From NCBI GenBank assembly GCA_920105625.2, contig CAKKTE020000090.1, positions 697,501 to 761,500 of the forward strand: DNA of 64,000 nt. Direction: 5' to 3'. A program made the translations under genes and the position numbers. Shown here piece by piece: positions 42,080 to 52,799 of this stretch (position 1 is its first letter; each line of letters begins with the position of its first letter). The stretch comes from Clusia tigrina (lineage: Eukaryota; Arthropoda; Insecta; Diptera; Clusiidae). The notes below the pieces were generated by a model, which saw nothing but the letters and a program-made list of their open reading frames with translations, did not search any database and had not been told where the DNA came from.

Positions 42080-43325
42080 GAAAATAAGTTTAAAATTCTA
42101 AAAAATATTCAGAAAACAATAATATAATATAAAAAATTAACAGAAATAATAAACCTCCGAGAAACTAGTGAGTCCTTAAATATTGTAGCCACATCTCGAC
42201 CTGTTCACCCAGCCAGTTACGAATCTAAATTATATTACGGGAACATTCGGTGCAGCTGGTCAAATGGATCTGGTGGATTTATTGCCGATGCACCTACTAC
42301 CATTGCACGGTGTAACCGTTGTTACCTCTGTTCCCCCGAAATTTTTAATTTTCACAATCCCGCAAGATACCCCTGCTTTTGATCCAATATCAGCTGCATG
42401 TGTATGAAAAGTAGCTTTCCGTAATCGTCCAAGTGATTCACATTACCTTACCATTAGAAACTATTCAATTCCTACATATCAAAAAAAGCTTCGGGCACTG
42501 CTTCCGTATCAATTTAATCATTTCTAATGATTTCGTGTGTATTTGGAAGGTGTTCCAATTGGAATTCTACCATAATTACTTTAAGTTAAAAACGAAAGTC
42601 GCTAAATCGTGTATTGAACCTCATGATTGACCTTCATATTCTGATGACGCAAAACCACAGCGAAAATATATGAAAAATTTTAGCGACCTTAGAAAATGAA
42701 TTCCGTGGTGGATACGAACTGACATTTCGCAAGGCTGACCAGATAATTTTCTGTTAATTATTCCAAGAGTAATTGAAGAAATTTTATTATTGTTTTATTT
42801 TGCCAAATTATTTGGTGGCAAAATAAAATAAACAATTTATTGAAAATTATAGCAAATACATTGAATTTTCACATCCCACCATAATATTCCTATTTCTCAC
42901 GATACTCATTGATTACTGCGGTCCCATGAGCTGCCTCAAAATGTATACATAACTCACACTTTCACAAATTTTCTCCGCCTGTTAATTTTACTAGCATAAA
43001 AGAAGTGCGTTGTACATTAGAGACATATTTTAAGTACTATTGTTAATTGGGCGCATTATTTCTAATCGAGGTCCTTGATGTGATTAGTTATTTTTAGCTA
43101 AAAAATAAAGTGAAATGCCCTCTTGAGAACTAATATTATGTCCATCGAGTATCCAGAGCCTTGTTAAATACGTTTGGTGAGCCAATTAAGCATTCTGATT
43201 GGCTTTCGTAGTTGTGGCAGAACAAGCTTTCAATACTGCATAATACTACATAGTACTGGATTTAAAAGACGAATTGCATTGACGGAACAATATTTTGTAA
43301 ATCATATAATTTAATAAATGAATAA
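42080..43325. other. No gene; one perfect hairpin
   Basis: Mixed sequence without coding evidence. A 13-bp perfect inverted repeat TTTTATTTTGCCA (42793-42805) and its inverse (42816-42828) enclose a 10-nt loop. Confidence 0.5.
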
Positions 43326-43329
43326 AGAA

Positions 43330-44615
43330 AACTGGAGTCGTGTTAGGCCGAAGCATATGTAGCGTATGTAGGGTAATTTTCGGCAGAATACCTTGAGTTA
43401 ATTACAATGGAGGGAGGCGTGGCCTTTATCTGATCGTCCGCAATTACAGGGTTAATATACTTATTTATACAAAATTTGGTCCAAGAATTTGGCGTCAGTC
43501 CTAAGTTTTATATATGTATCATTAGAACACGTGGCTCTCAAAATGTCCCGCCCATTTTTTGTTTGGTGTTTTATACTAGCACTCTGAAAATTCGTGTGAA
43601 GTTGATGTTGGTTATGAATAGATCCCCGAAATTAATATTGGATAATTGTTATAATCTTGGCAATAGTTATAATCTGACCATATTTTGCATACACGCTAGT
43701 ATGGACCTAATGTATTCTGCTACCAATATGTATTCATATATCATCATTAGAAGCATTGAATCCACTGAAAACATTTGTTGAATCCACTCAGAATCGTGGT
43801 GAATCCACTCATAATCGTGGTGTGTCCGCAACGGACGCTGGCAGCGAAAAACAGTTTCTTTTCTCTGTGTTCTCTGCCATAAACTTACCTGTGTAATTTT
43901 TTGTTGAATCTTCTATAGGAACTTAGTAATGATATTTGGTTAATTGTGGGCGTGGCAGTAGTAGTTTGATCCCCATATTATTCACACACACCAGTTTGGA
44001 TCCAATGAACATTTTATTCATATATCAACAAAACGAGCAGAGCTAGGCTAATTTAAATTTTAGTTCCGAAAGTTCCTTAAGTGGAAATTGCGCGCGTTCT
44101 TTGATCAGTCGCATTTGTTGCATTAATGTCCACATCCTGCTTCTCATATATATTTTTTTCATCTATAAATCTCTAATAAATCTTAAGTTATGAATATTTG
44201 TTTATAGTACCGCATTTTTTATAGTTTAGTATGACCCGCTTCTACAAAAATTGTGTCACTATTTCCTCAATTGGACCGCATTTATAGTCATTTTAAAAAA
44301 GGTACCTAAAGTAGTACGTAGACGTGGTCTTTGTCCAAATAGACTCATGTAGCCATCTGGTTCTGTACTGGGTCCAGACTATATGTTTGCAAAATTTCAT
44401 TAAGATATTTCTGACGGTGTGGAAATAAATGGTCACAGGCCGACAGATGGACAGACAACAGACGGACAAGTGTTTAGGGATGACTCGGATAGCACTCTGA
44501 TCATTTGTGTACACTTAAGTTCATACTTGCCATGCTTCCTTCTACCAGTTGCACCGCTCAACCGCACAAACTTAGTCTACCCTTTTTCCCTTTTTAAGGA
44601 TAAAGGGTATACAAA
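43330..44615 (+). repeat. Unnamed dispersed repeat X, copy B
   Basis: Starts near GGAGTCGTGTTAGGCCGAAG, carries GGGAGGCGTGGCC, ACGTGGCTCTCAAAATGTCC, TGGGCGTGGCAGTAGTAG, the block AATTGGACCG..AGTCATTTTAAAAAAGG, a GACGGACA-rich stretch, and ends CCCTTTTTAAGGATAAAGGG then TATAC. The same blocks occur in the same order at 58306-60440. No ORF. Confidence 0.7.
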
Positions 44616-44831
44616 TGTCGATACTTCCAAAGTGACAACTAAAACAGCTATAACAAAATTTTATTGTGGGGAAATTGGAAAAATTTAGAAGATGACATCG
44701 CCGCTCGATGATTATTGTTTTATAATAAAATAAAACGAGCAGATCATTGTAAATTTCAACATTTATTTTGTGGGAGCATTTGATACTGCGCTCCTTCCAA
44801 AAGCTCCACGAGCTGATCTTCGGTGGCTGAT

Positions 44832-44867
44832 AGAGTTAAAAAAGACAATTTAAACTTTTTTAACTCT
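44832..44867. repeat. 13-bp perfect inverted repeat
   Basis: AGAGTTAAAAAAG (44832-44844) and its inverse (44855-44867) with a 10-nt loop. Significance unknown. Confidence 0.85.
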
Positions 44868-44916
44868 GTTTTTCTGTATAATATCTTGTCAGCTTTTGCA
44901 AGCGATGCTCACCTTT

Positions 44917-45365
44917 TTAAGCCGTCCAAATAGTAATTTGTATCCATTGTTTACGGTTTTGGAAACAAAAAATAATCATTGGGGTCCAGACTTGGTGAGG
45001 TAAGTGCGTACTCAATGAATTCGTAATGTAGTACTGATCCCAACTTTCAGCCACTGTGACGAGTCTGTCCAGAAATCCCATCCTATTTCGTTTAAGCCGT
45101 TCCAACAATGCCTTGAAAGTGTTCATACGAATGAAATTTTTGTCTAAATGCCTAAATAAAAACTTTCTAAATTTCTGCATTCAATATGCCCTCCGCCTCG
45201 ACAATATCTCTCATTCGGCGATAATCCAAAATCTTTTGGTGCTTTTACTGAGTCTTCATCGGAGGACTCAATATTTGCCCCGAATGATTAACAAAGTTGG
45301 TACGACCATGTTTAACCTTTTCACGTTTTTAATGTGGAAAAGGTCGTTTGGTCTCAAGTTCTTGT
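44917..45365 (-). pseudogene. mariner transposase fragment
   Basis: The minus strand reads FKALLERLKRNRMGFLDRLV followed by TVAESWDQYY, corresponding to the mariner segment ending in the first catalytic Asp (here Ala: 'VDESW' is 'VAESW'). Upstream, a second frame has words fitting the DNA-binding half (SPNERYC..). No TIRs found. The downstream catalytic part is absent. Confidence 0.6.
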
Positions 45366-45789
45366 AAAGATAATCCGAGGGAATGCTGTGTATGGTTTCA
45401 AAAGCTTACAATTGTTTCCAGATCCAATACAGAGTAAACATTTAATGAAATGGAGTTTGTTACAATAAATGAAGGACTTGAGCCACTTAAAATATTAAAA
45501 TATTCTATTATTTACGGAGAAGGCAACATCCATCAGCTTTGAAGCATATTGCAGAGTACTAGTCCAAGAACTAAAAGCATATTTTGTTATCGTTTCTTCT
45601 TCAGAGGTACGCTAATATTTTGTCTAACTTGTTACCTGATAACAACTTTCCATACTTTAAATGCTTTAGCCCAATTTTTTTAGATTTACACAAATTCAAT
45701 GAAGCTGACTCTCCAAATTATTTACTCAATTGAATGAATTGCTAATAAATTTATGTTTTCTAATTGTTCATTTTGATTACATAATTTGT

Positions 45790-45900
45790 CCACTGAAGTA
45801 TTATTATTATAACTTACACCATAATTAATTATGATTGCAAGGGGTTGGGGATTGAATACTAGCTGAGGTTTTTGACTCGAAGAGAAAATACCCTCCAATG
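45790..45900 (-). repeat. SINE body, second copy (head missing)
   Basis: TATTATTATTATAACTTACA and CCATAATTAATTATG match the tail and body of the SINE at 41870-42075, followed by ACTCGAAGAGAAAA. About 90 bp of shared sequence with scattered changes, truncated before the tRNA-like head. Confidence 0.65.
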
Positions 45901-48900
45901 AACTATGTTCTTCTTTTTTGTTCGTCATTTATATTGTAATTGTGAATATTATAAAATCTGTTCAAAGTTATAACATCATAAATCTGTTAAAACCTATTGA
46001 CCTATTGAAACTTATTGAATTTTAACAAAGTTTCTTTTAGTGACATCAGTAGATTAGATCCTCGAAACTAATGCGAAAAGCTTATTGTTGGCCAAATATA
46101 AGTTTGAAAAGCAACAGGTTAATTCTAAAATTGATAAATCAGGTATGTCCACAGTTCTATCTTGAATTGCAAAGGGAGCATTTAGCTCTGCCAACACTGC
46201 GGTATAATTGAGAACAAAAATAGTTATTAATCAGGAAATAATGTCAATATTCAATCAGGTCGAACAAGTCTTCTACACACAAAATATGTACCCCTGTAAT
46301 ATTTACGCACAGAACGCCATCAGATATCGTAGATTCAAATATATCTCGTATGCAATATTATCATCAGCTTTGGCGCCAGTAGATTTTAGTAAACGGGGAA
46401 GGCTGTTCACCATAATGCACCAGAGTAGCGCTGAGCACAGACACTAAGACATCTTGTACTGTTTGAAGCAAGGATTTTAGCATCTTATATGGAGTGAACA
46501 GCAGTCGGTTGTTAAAGTCTACTGAGTTCAATTTTATGAATTATGAAGATTCTTCTTAGTCTCTTGGGAAATCGTATATATGAATTTAAAAACGCAATTG
46601 TTGTTCCTTGTTGCCCAAAATGTTTTACCCAAAAAATTACCTATTCTGATACATTGCGTTTTAAAAAATGTGTATCAATGTTTTTGCAAGTACATACACA
46701 TGATACATATTCGAACACCTTAAAGACTTAGAAATGTGCCTGACTAAATAGTCACAACGGTAACGACGCCAAATATGCATACATCAGTTTAATTTTCAGA
46801 ACAAATACCTGCCAAACTGTGTCACTAAATAACTTAAAATAGCACAATCAATGGAGGTAAAGTTCTTGTAAATCCGCCTCGTCCGTAGGATAACTTGGAG
46901 GACCCCTTCTAAGCGAAGAGAACTCATATGAAATTATGAATGTGTGTGAAAATGTTTTGTACATACATATATTTTAATTAAATCAACATAAAAAACATAC
47001 CAAACTAGATAATAAAAAAAAAAAAAATGTCCACACGTATCCTACACGGCAGTAATTCTTTTAAACAACCACCAACTGCAGGAAAATGTGTTCCGTTATA
47101 ACGGAATTTTTGTGTTTTATGTTAAGGTTTTGTACATTGCTAAAAGTAAATACAATGGTCAGCTTAGATGTCCATTATTGGTCTGTGAATAGAAGATCAC
47201 ATACTTGTGAGAAACTTGTATAGAAACTTGTTTTTTAAAGAAACATTTCAAATATTTCCAATCAACAAAAACTCGTTTATTTTCTCACAACTGGAAAAAA
47301 GGGAGATAAAATATATGAGAAAATTTAGTGAAAAATTAGCATTATATTACCCCCTTCTCAGTTATAAAACTTGGGAAAAACCAAAATTTAAGAAACTATT
47401 TTATGTACTAAATTTACATATGTATATATGTAAATACACACGTAGAGTCCAATATAGTGGTTCTATGTGGTTTTTTTAAACTTTCTCAGCAAAAGTATTT
47501 AATAACATGTGCATGACGTTGAAGTTAGTTAAGTGTGAAATATTGGTACAATTGTGTTTAATAAAAATCTGAGTTTCCATACTGTTGCATCAACCCGTCA
47601 ATTTGCATGCTACTGTAAGCCCTTTAAATAATTAGGACTAGTAACAAGAGACTTAGTAATAATTATGGTATTCAAGGGGACTACACACGGCCCAAATAGT
47701 AGTACTACTGTTTTGGTACCAAATCATAATGATTCGTGGGGTAAAATAAAGTATCACTAAGCTTGGCTAACTGTTCTTTCAACTTGGTTTTTTTTCCTTA
47801 TATTGAGAGTGTTATTTACATAAAATCTCTATGGGTTCTTGGTAATAAAGTGTTCTCTGATCTCTTTTGACCAAAGTTTTTTGAAGTCTAGAGTGAGATA
47901 AGCTTTGTTAAAAGCGGTCGCAAACTTATTTATTATTAAATCGAATTTGTAAGTCAAATATCGAACCAAAGTCAAAAATATAAAAAACGGATACTAATGG
48001 CTGAATAATAATGCAATCGGTACAGCAGATTAATTTGGTCGAGAAAACATATATATACTCGTACATATATGTTTGCTTTTCTTATAGTTGAAATGTTTAC
48101 ATACACTTTATTTTCCACATATCAGGAGTACCGTTTAACTGGTGGTTTAACCAGTATGATCATTGGGGTTACTAAACACATGAAGAATCTTCACGGCATC
48201 GGCAAATATAAGTAATTTACAATAGATACGCTAAGGAATGGTTAGAAAACACTGTAAATGCATCAGATAATAACCAACTAAGTGAAATAAAGTATGATTT
48301 AAGCAGATATAAATACCTAAGCACAATGGATAGGTTGTATTTTGTAGAATATAAAATTTATTCAAAATTATTATTAAAAATATTGGGGATCATATCTGGA
48401 GATTTGATGGCGTGATTGAACTATTCTTGCATTGGGATTTATTGAAATTTAATTACATGTTTCTGATGAATGAATCTGTATTTATATCTAAATTCAGAGA
48501 GAGGGGCTTTTTTTCGTGGGTAACACCAAAAAAATACTATCTTATTAATTTTAAATTGTCTACAAAACAATACTATTTTATTTGCAATTCTGGTATCCCA
48601 TTATTCAAATATCAATTCAAAATTAAAGAAGCAGTTAACATATTCAGCGCTATCAGAGATTCCACGGTTCGACTTTCGTCGAAGCTAGGAAAGTGTTGTC
48701 ATAGAACTCGATTGGCTATGAACGTAAATTAGACATTTGTAGAGAGAGCCAGAGTGGATGACATGAATATAAATTCTGATTTTTTAGACAAGTGAGTCCT
48801 GAAAATGATAATATTGAAACTTTTGTTTGAACAAAATACACAATTGGTATGGATATTGAAGTGTTTTGAATTTGCTATGAATTGTTTTTTATTTTGGGTA

Positions 48901-49165
48901 TTTGTTGTAAATATAATTGAATGACTCCGAGATGAGAAAAATTCCACGGGCTTTTAACACAGCTAAACTGCGAGAAAAAAGACAGTACGCCTTGTCCACA
49001 TTACCTGTATAGAAAGTGTAAAATTTCCCTAATTTGGATTAAATATCCAAATTTAACGGGTTTAAGGTTAATGGAAATTAGACGTAATCACTGTTCAAAG
49101 ATAAATCAGAACATTTAAAAGAATGATAATAATAAAAAAATACGTTTAATAATATAATTCTCAGA
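45900..49165. other. No convincing gene or element
   Basis: AT-rich. ORFs at 46208-46447 (with QVEQVFYTQN, faintly Gag-like) and 48412-48732 (106 codons) lack a family signature. A palindrome TTCCGTTATAACGGAA is at about 47092-47107. I see nothing else to name. Confidence 0.45.
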
Positions 49166-49169
49166 AAAA

Positions 49170-49375
49170 TGCTATTATATTAGGAATACTCCAGACCTTA
49201 TAGATTTCGCAATCACTAAAGGTTTAAAAAATGCACAGTCTCTTGTGCAAGCTTCACCCGAGTTATCCTCTGATCTCAATTATCCACGTTAATAACCCTA
49301 ATGTCCGGAAATTCTCAACAGAAAGTCAGGGAAGTTCGTCTCGACTACAACCGCACCAGACACTTTTTCGTTTTT
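49170..49375 (+). pseudogene. jockey J6 endonuclease end (separated from its linker by J5)
   Basis: YSRNTPDLIDFAITKGLKNA and ASPELSSD, then a frame broken before HSP. The conserved SSDHSP motif has become SSDLNYP. The expected continuation (WLKYKMFIHSHLNS) is found at 50852-50893, beyond the inverted J5 copy. Confidence 0.65.
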
Positions 49376-49384
49376 CTTCTTTGA

Positions 49385-50811
49385 ATTATTTATTTTCAAT
49401 ATTCTAAAACTATATTAGAACTCACAATAAGTTTACATAATGGATGGTACTAAATAATTTTTAATATATTTATTCATTCAGAACCAACCTTTCAATGCCT
49501 GTGCTTTGAGGTGTCAAAAAAGAAGTGAGCGGAATATTTAAATAGCAATGGAACAAAAAACTTTCCTCCAGTCGGATGTAACCTTGATTTAGCAGTAGTT
49601 GTCTCGCTAAATCATTAGGATGCTTTTCTAGCTTAGTTAAGTACCTTTTCGCCAATTTTAAGATATCTTCAGTTAAACTCAGGGTGTGTCAATCTCTGTG
49701 GATATTTGAGTTTTTTGGAAACCAACTGGCGATAGTAATCATTCGCAGGATTTTTGACAGTGCTCTTTGGAGTTTCTCCATATCTGACAGTGATGCGGTA
49801 CACCAGAGATGGTCCACATGGGTTTAATTGTTTCCTTATAGAGCAGTACCTTATAGTCTAGATTGTGCTTGGACTCCCTATTTAGGAGCCATCCGAATTA
49901 ATTTACATTGATTCTGATTTGGGTAACTTTGGCGCTTATGTGCTTCGGCCAGGTCTGCGATCGAGGTACATTCTAAGGTACTATGTTTCAGAAGCGTGTG
50001 GGATAGGCTTAGAGATGATCTTCACAGGGGGACAAGTACTCCTGCATAGAGTGAATGTGATGTGCACACTTTTAGTCTCAATGGCTTTTATTCTTCAGGA
50101 ATCAAGACATTCTTGGAAGTTGTTTACGTGTTCTTGGAGGAGCTTTGATGTCATTTTCCGATCTGGGTCGTATGGCATCGGAAAAATTGATGAGACTGTA
50201 TCGTCATTAGTTGGCATGTCAGCAGTGAAAAGTGTGTAGAGCAAAGGTACCCAAAGGCGCACCACCTTGGGGTTCAGCCTTGATTGGGTATTCTGTGGAA
50301 ATGATAAACAGAAATTGACAGTCTGAGAGATAGCTTTCCAGAAGCGTATAAATATTGAGGGGTAGGATGGTTTTGAGTTTCGACGGAATCCCTGAATGCC
50401 ACACTTTGTCAAACGCCTGCGTGATATCGAGGAATACTGCTGAACAGTACTGTTTTTTCTCTTAATGGTGCTTACAAGACGGTGAACTTGTTCGGCTGTA
50501 TTGTGTTTTTCCCGGATGCCAAACCGATGGTCTGGTATGACATTTTTCTTCTAAATTGCATTTCTTATACGCTTTACTATCAATTTCTTAAAGGGCTTTG
50601 AGAAAATAGATAGTCAGCTAATGGGTCTGTAAGAAGAGACATTTGTAGGATCCTTACCAGGTTTGGGAATCATGGTAATTTGAGAAATTTTCCATTACTG
50701 AGGAAAATAGCCAATGCGAATTATCGCATTAAATATGCTGGAGATTTTGTTGGCATTGAGATCCTTGATAATGTTTGTAAACTCTTTTTTCTTGATCGAT
50801 ATTTCTGTAAT
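49385..50811 (-). mobile_element. jockey-clade copy J5, 5'-truncated, left arm of an inverted repeat
   Basis: On the minus strand: linker end, RT and 3' UTR of a jockey copy nearly identical to 51393-52797. Frames include MTKCGIQGFRRNSKPSYPSI and MWHSGIPSKLKTILPLNI. The 3' UTR holds AAAGCACAGGC and a T-rich edge at 49360-49382 that may be the poly-A tail in reverse. It carries the same stop (ATTAGC then TGA) and the same frameshift at the PQG motif as its partner. Confidence 0.8.
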
Positions 50812-50822
50812 GAATCTGGAAA

Positions 50823-52797
50823 ATATCTGTAAAATGCAAAAAAACGTACAGACTGACTCAAATATAAAATGTTTATACACTCACATCTCAATAGTAAGAC
50901 TTCCCTGAAGTCAGAAGGGGAACTAGATTCTGCTATTACCAAGCTCATGGCGCTGCAGTCGCAAACTGTGAATTTAGCTACACCTCGGATTTTAGCTGCA
51001 ACTCGCAAAGAATATACGCCCCAAGATGTTCAAGAACTTCTCTCCGAAAAAGATCTCTGAGATGCGAATGAGAGGTCCCCATCTCTGAAAAAGGAACTTT
51101 CAGATTGTACCAAATAGCTTCGTCGTCTTTTAAAAATAAGAAAGGCTGTGAGTTTAATCAATATGTTGAGACTCTCTGCCCTACAGATACATCAAGTTAT
51201 TCATTGTGGCAAACAAATTTGCAACAAAAAAATTAAAAAGACCAAGATCAACGGAGTACCCAATATACCTTCCCAACGGCGAATGGGCAAGAAGCGATGC
51301 AGAAAAAGGAACTGCATTTGCACTTAAAGCAAGTATTTTTCCGTAATGTTGCTGGTTTCAACCCGTTGCCACCAGTCAATGCTATCCCGAGCATTACAGA
51401 TATATCGATCAAGAAAAAAGAGTTTACAGACATTATCAAGGATCTCAATGCCAACAAAATCTCCAGGATATTTAATGCGATAATTCGCATTGGCTATTTT
51501 CCTCAGTAATGGAAAATTTCTCAAATTACCATGATTCCCAGATGTAAGGATCCTACAAATGTCTCTTCTTACAGACCCATTAGCTAACTATCTATTTTCT
51601 CAAAGCCCTTTAAGAAATTGATAGTAAAGCGCGTAAGAAATGCAATTGAGAAGAAAAATGTCATACCAGACCATCGGTTTGGCATCCGGGAAAAACACAA
51701 TACAGCCGAACAAGTTCACCGTCTTGTAAGCACCATTAAGAGAAAAAACAGTACTGTTCAGCAGTATTCCTCGATATCACGCAGGCGTTTGACAAAGTGT
51801 GGCATTCAGGGATTCCGTCGAAACTCAAAACCATCCTACCCCTCAATATTTATACGCTTCTGGAAAGCTATCTCTCAGACTGTCAATTTCTGTTTATCAT
51901 TTCCACAGAATACCCAATCAAGGCTGAACCCCAAGGTGGTGCGCCTTTGGGTACCTTTGCTCTACACACTTTTCACTGCTGACATGCCAACTAATGACGA
52001 TACAGTCTCATCAATTTTTCCGATGCCATACGACCCAGATCGGAAAATGGCATCAAAGCTCCTCCAAGAACACGTAAACAACTTCCAAGAATGTCTTGAT
52101 TCCTGAAGAATAAAAGCCATTGAGACTAAAAGTGTGCACATCACATTCACTCTATGCAGGAGTACTTGTCCCCCTGTGAAGATCATCTCTAAGCCTATCC
52201 CACACGCTTCTGAAACATAGTACCTTAGAATGTACCTCGATCGCAGACCTGGCCGAAGCACATAAGCGCCAAAGTTACCCAAATCAGAATCAATGTAAAT
52301 TAATTCGGATGGCTCCTAAATAGGGAGTCCAAGCACAATCTAGACTATAAGGTACTGCTCTATAAGGAAACAATTAAACCCATGTGGACCATCTCTGGTG
52401 TACCGCATCACTGTCAGATATGGAGAAACTCCAAAGAGCACTGTCAAAAATCCTGCGAATGATTACTATCGCCAGTTGGTTTCCAAAAAACTCAAATATC
52501 CACAGAGATTGACACACCCTGAGTTTAACTGAAGATATCTTAAAATTGGCGAAAAGGTACTTAACTAAGCTAGAAAAGCATCCTAATGATTTAGCGAGAC
52601 AACTACTGCTAAATCAAGGTTACATCCGACTGGAGGAAAGTTTTTTGTACCATTAAATATTCCGCTTTCTACTTTTCATATACCCTAACACCTCAAAGCA
52701 CTGGCATTGAGAGGTTGGTAATGAATGAATGAAGATATAAAAACTTATTGTGAGTTCTAATATAATTTTATTAGATTCAAAAGGCAATAAATTTGAA
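50823..52797 (+). mobile_element. jockey-clade copy J6 (main part), right arm of an inverted repeat
   Basis: Linker (NSKTSLKSEGELDSAITKLM, RILAATRKEYTPQDVQELLS), then SYSLWQATKF-type words, RT from 51400: RPIS with an in-frame stop, HRFGIREKHNTAEQVHRLVS, TQAFDKVWHSGIP-like words, AEPQGG frame-shifted, TADMPTNDDT, and C-terminal LARQLLLNQGYIRLEESFL. 3' UTR with AAAGCACTGGC (52695) and AATTTTATTAGATTCAAAAG before an AATAAAT end near 52795. No intact ORF. Confidence 0.8.
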
Positions 52798-52799
52798 AC

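Noticed and set aside
46208..46447. Gag-like ORF
   Set aside because: QVEQVFYTQN gives a faint resemblance to Ty3 Gag, but no second motif or neighbouring pol supports it.
48412..48732. 106-codon ORF
   Set aside because: No recognisable motif, biased Phe/Lys/Asn composition typical of AT-rich chance ORFs.
49385..52797. Twin-priming as origin of the jockey inverted repeat
   Set aside because: Twin priming inverts the 5' part of a single copy; here both arms contain the same RT and the 3' UTR.
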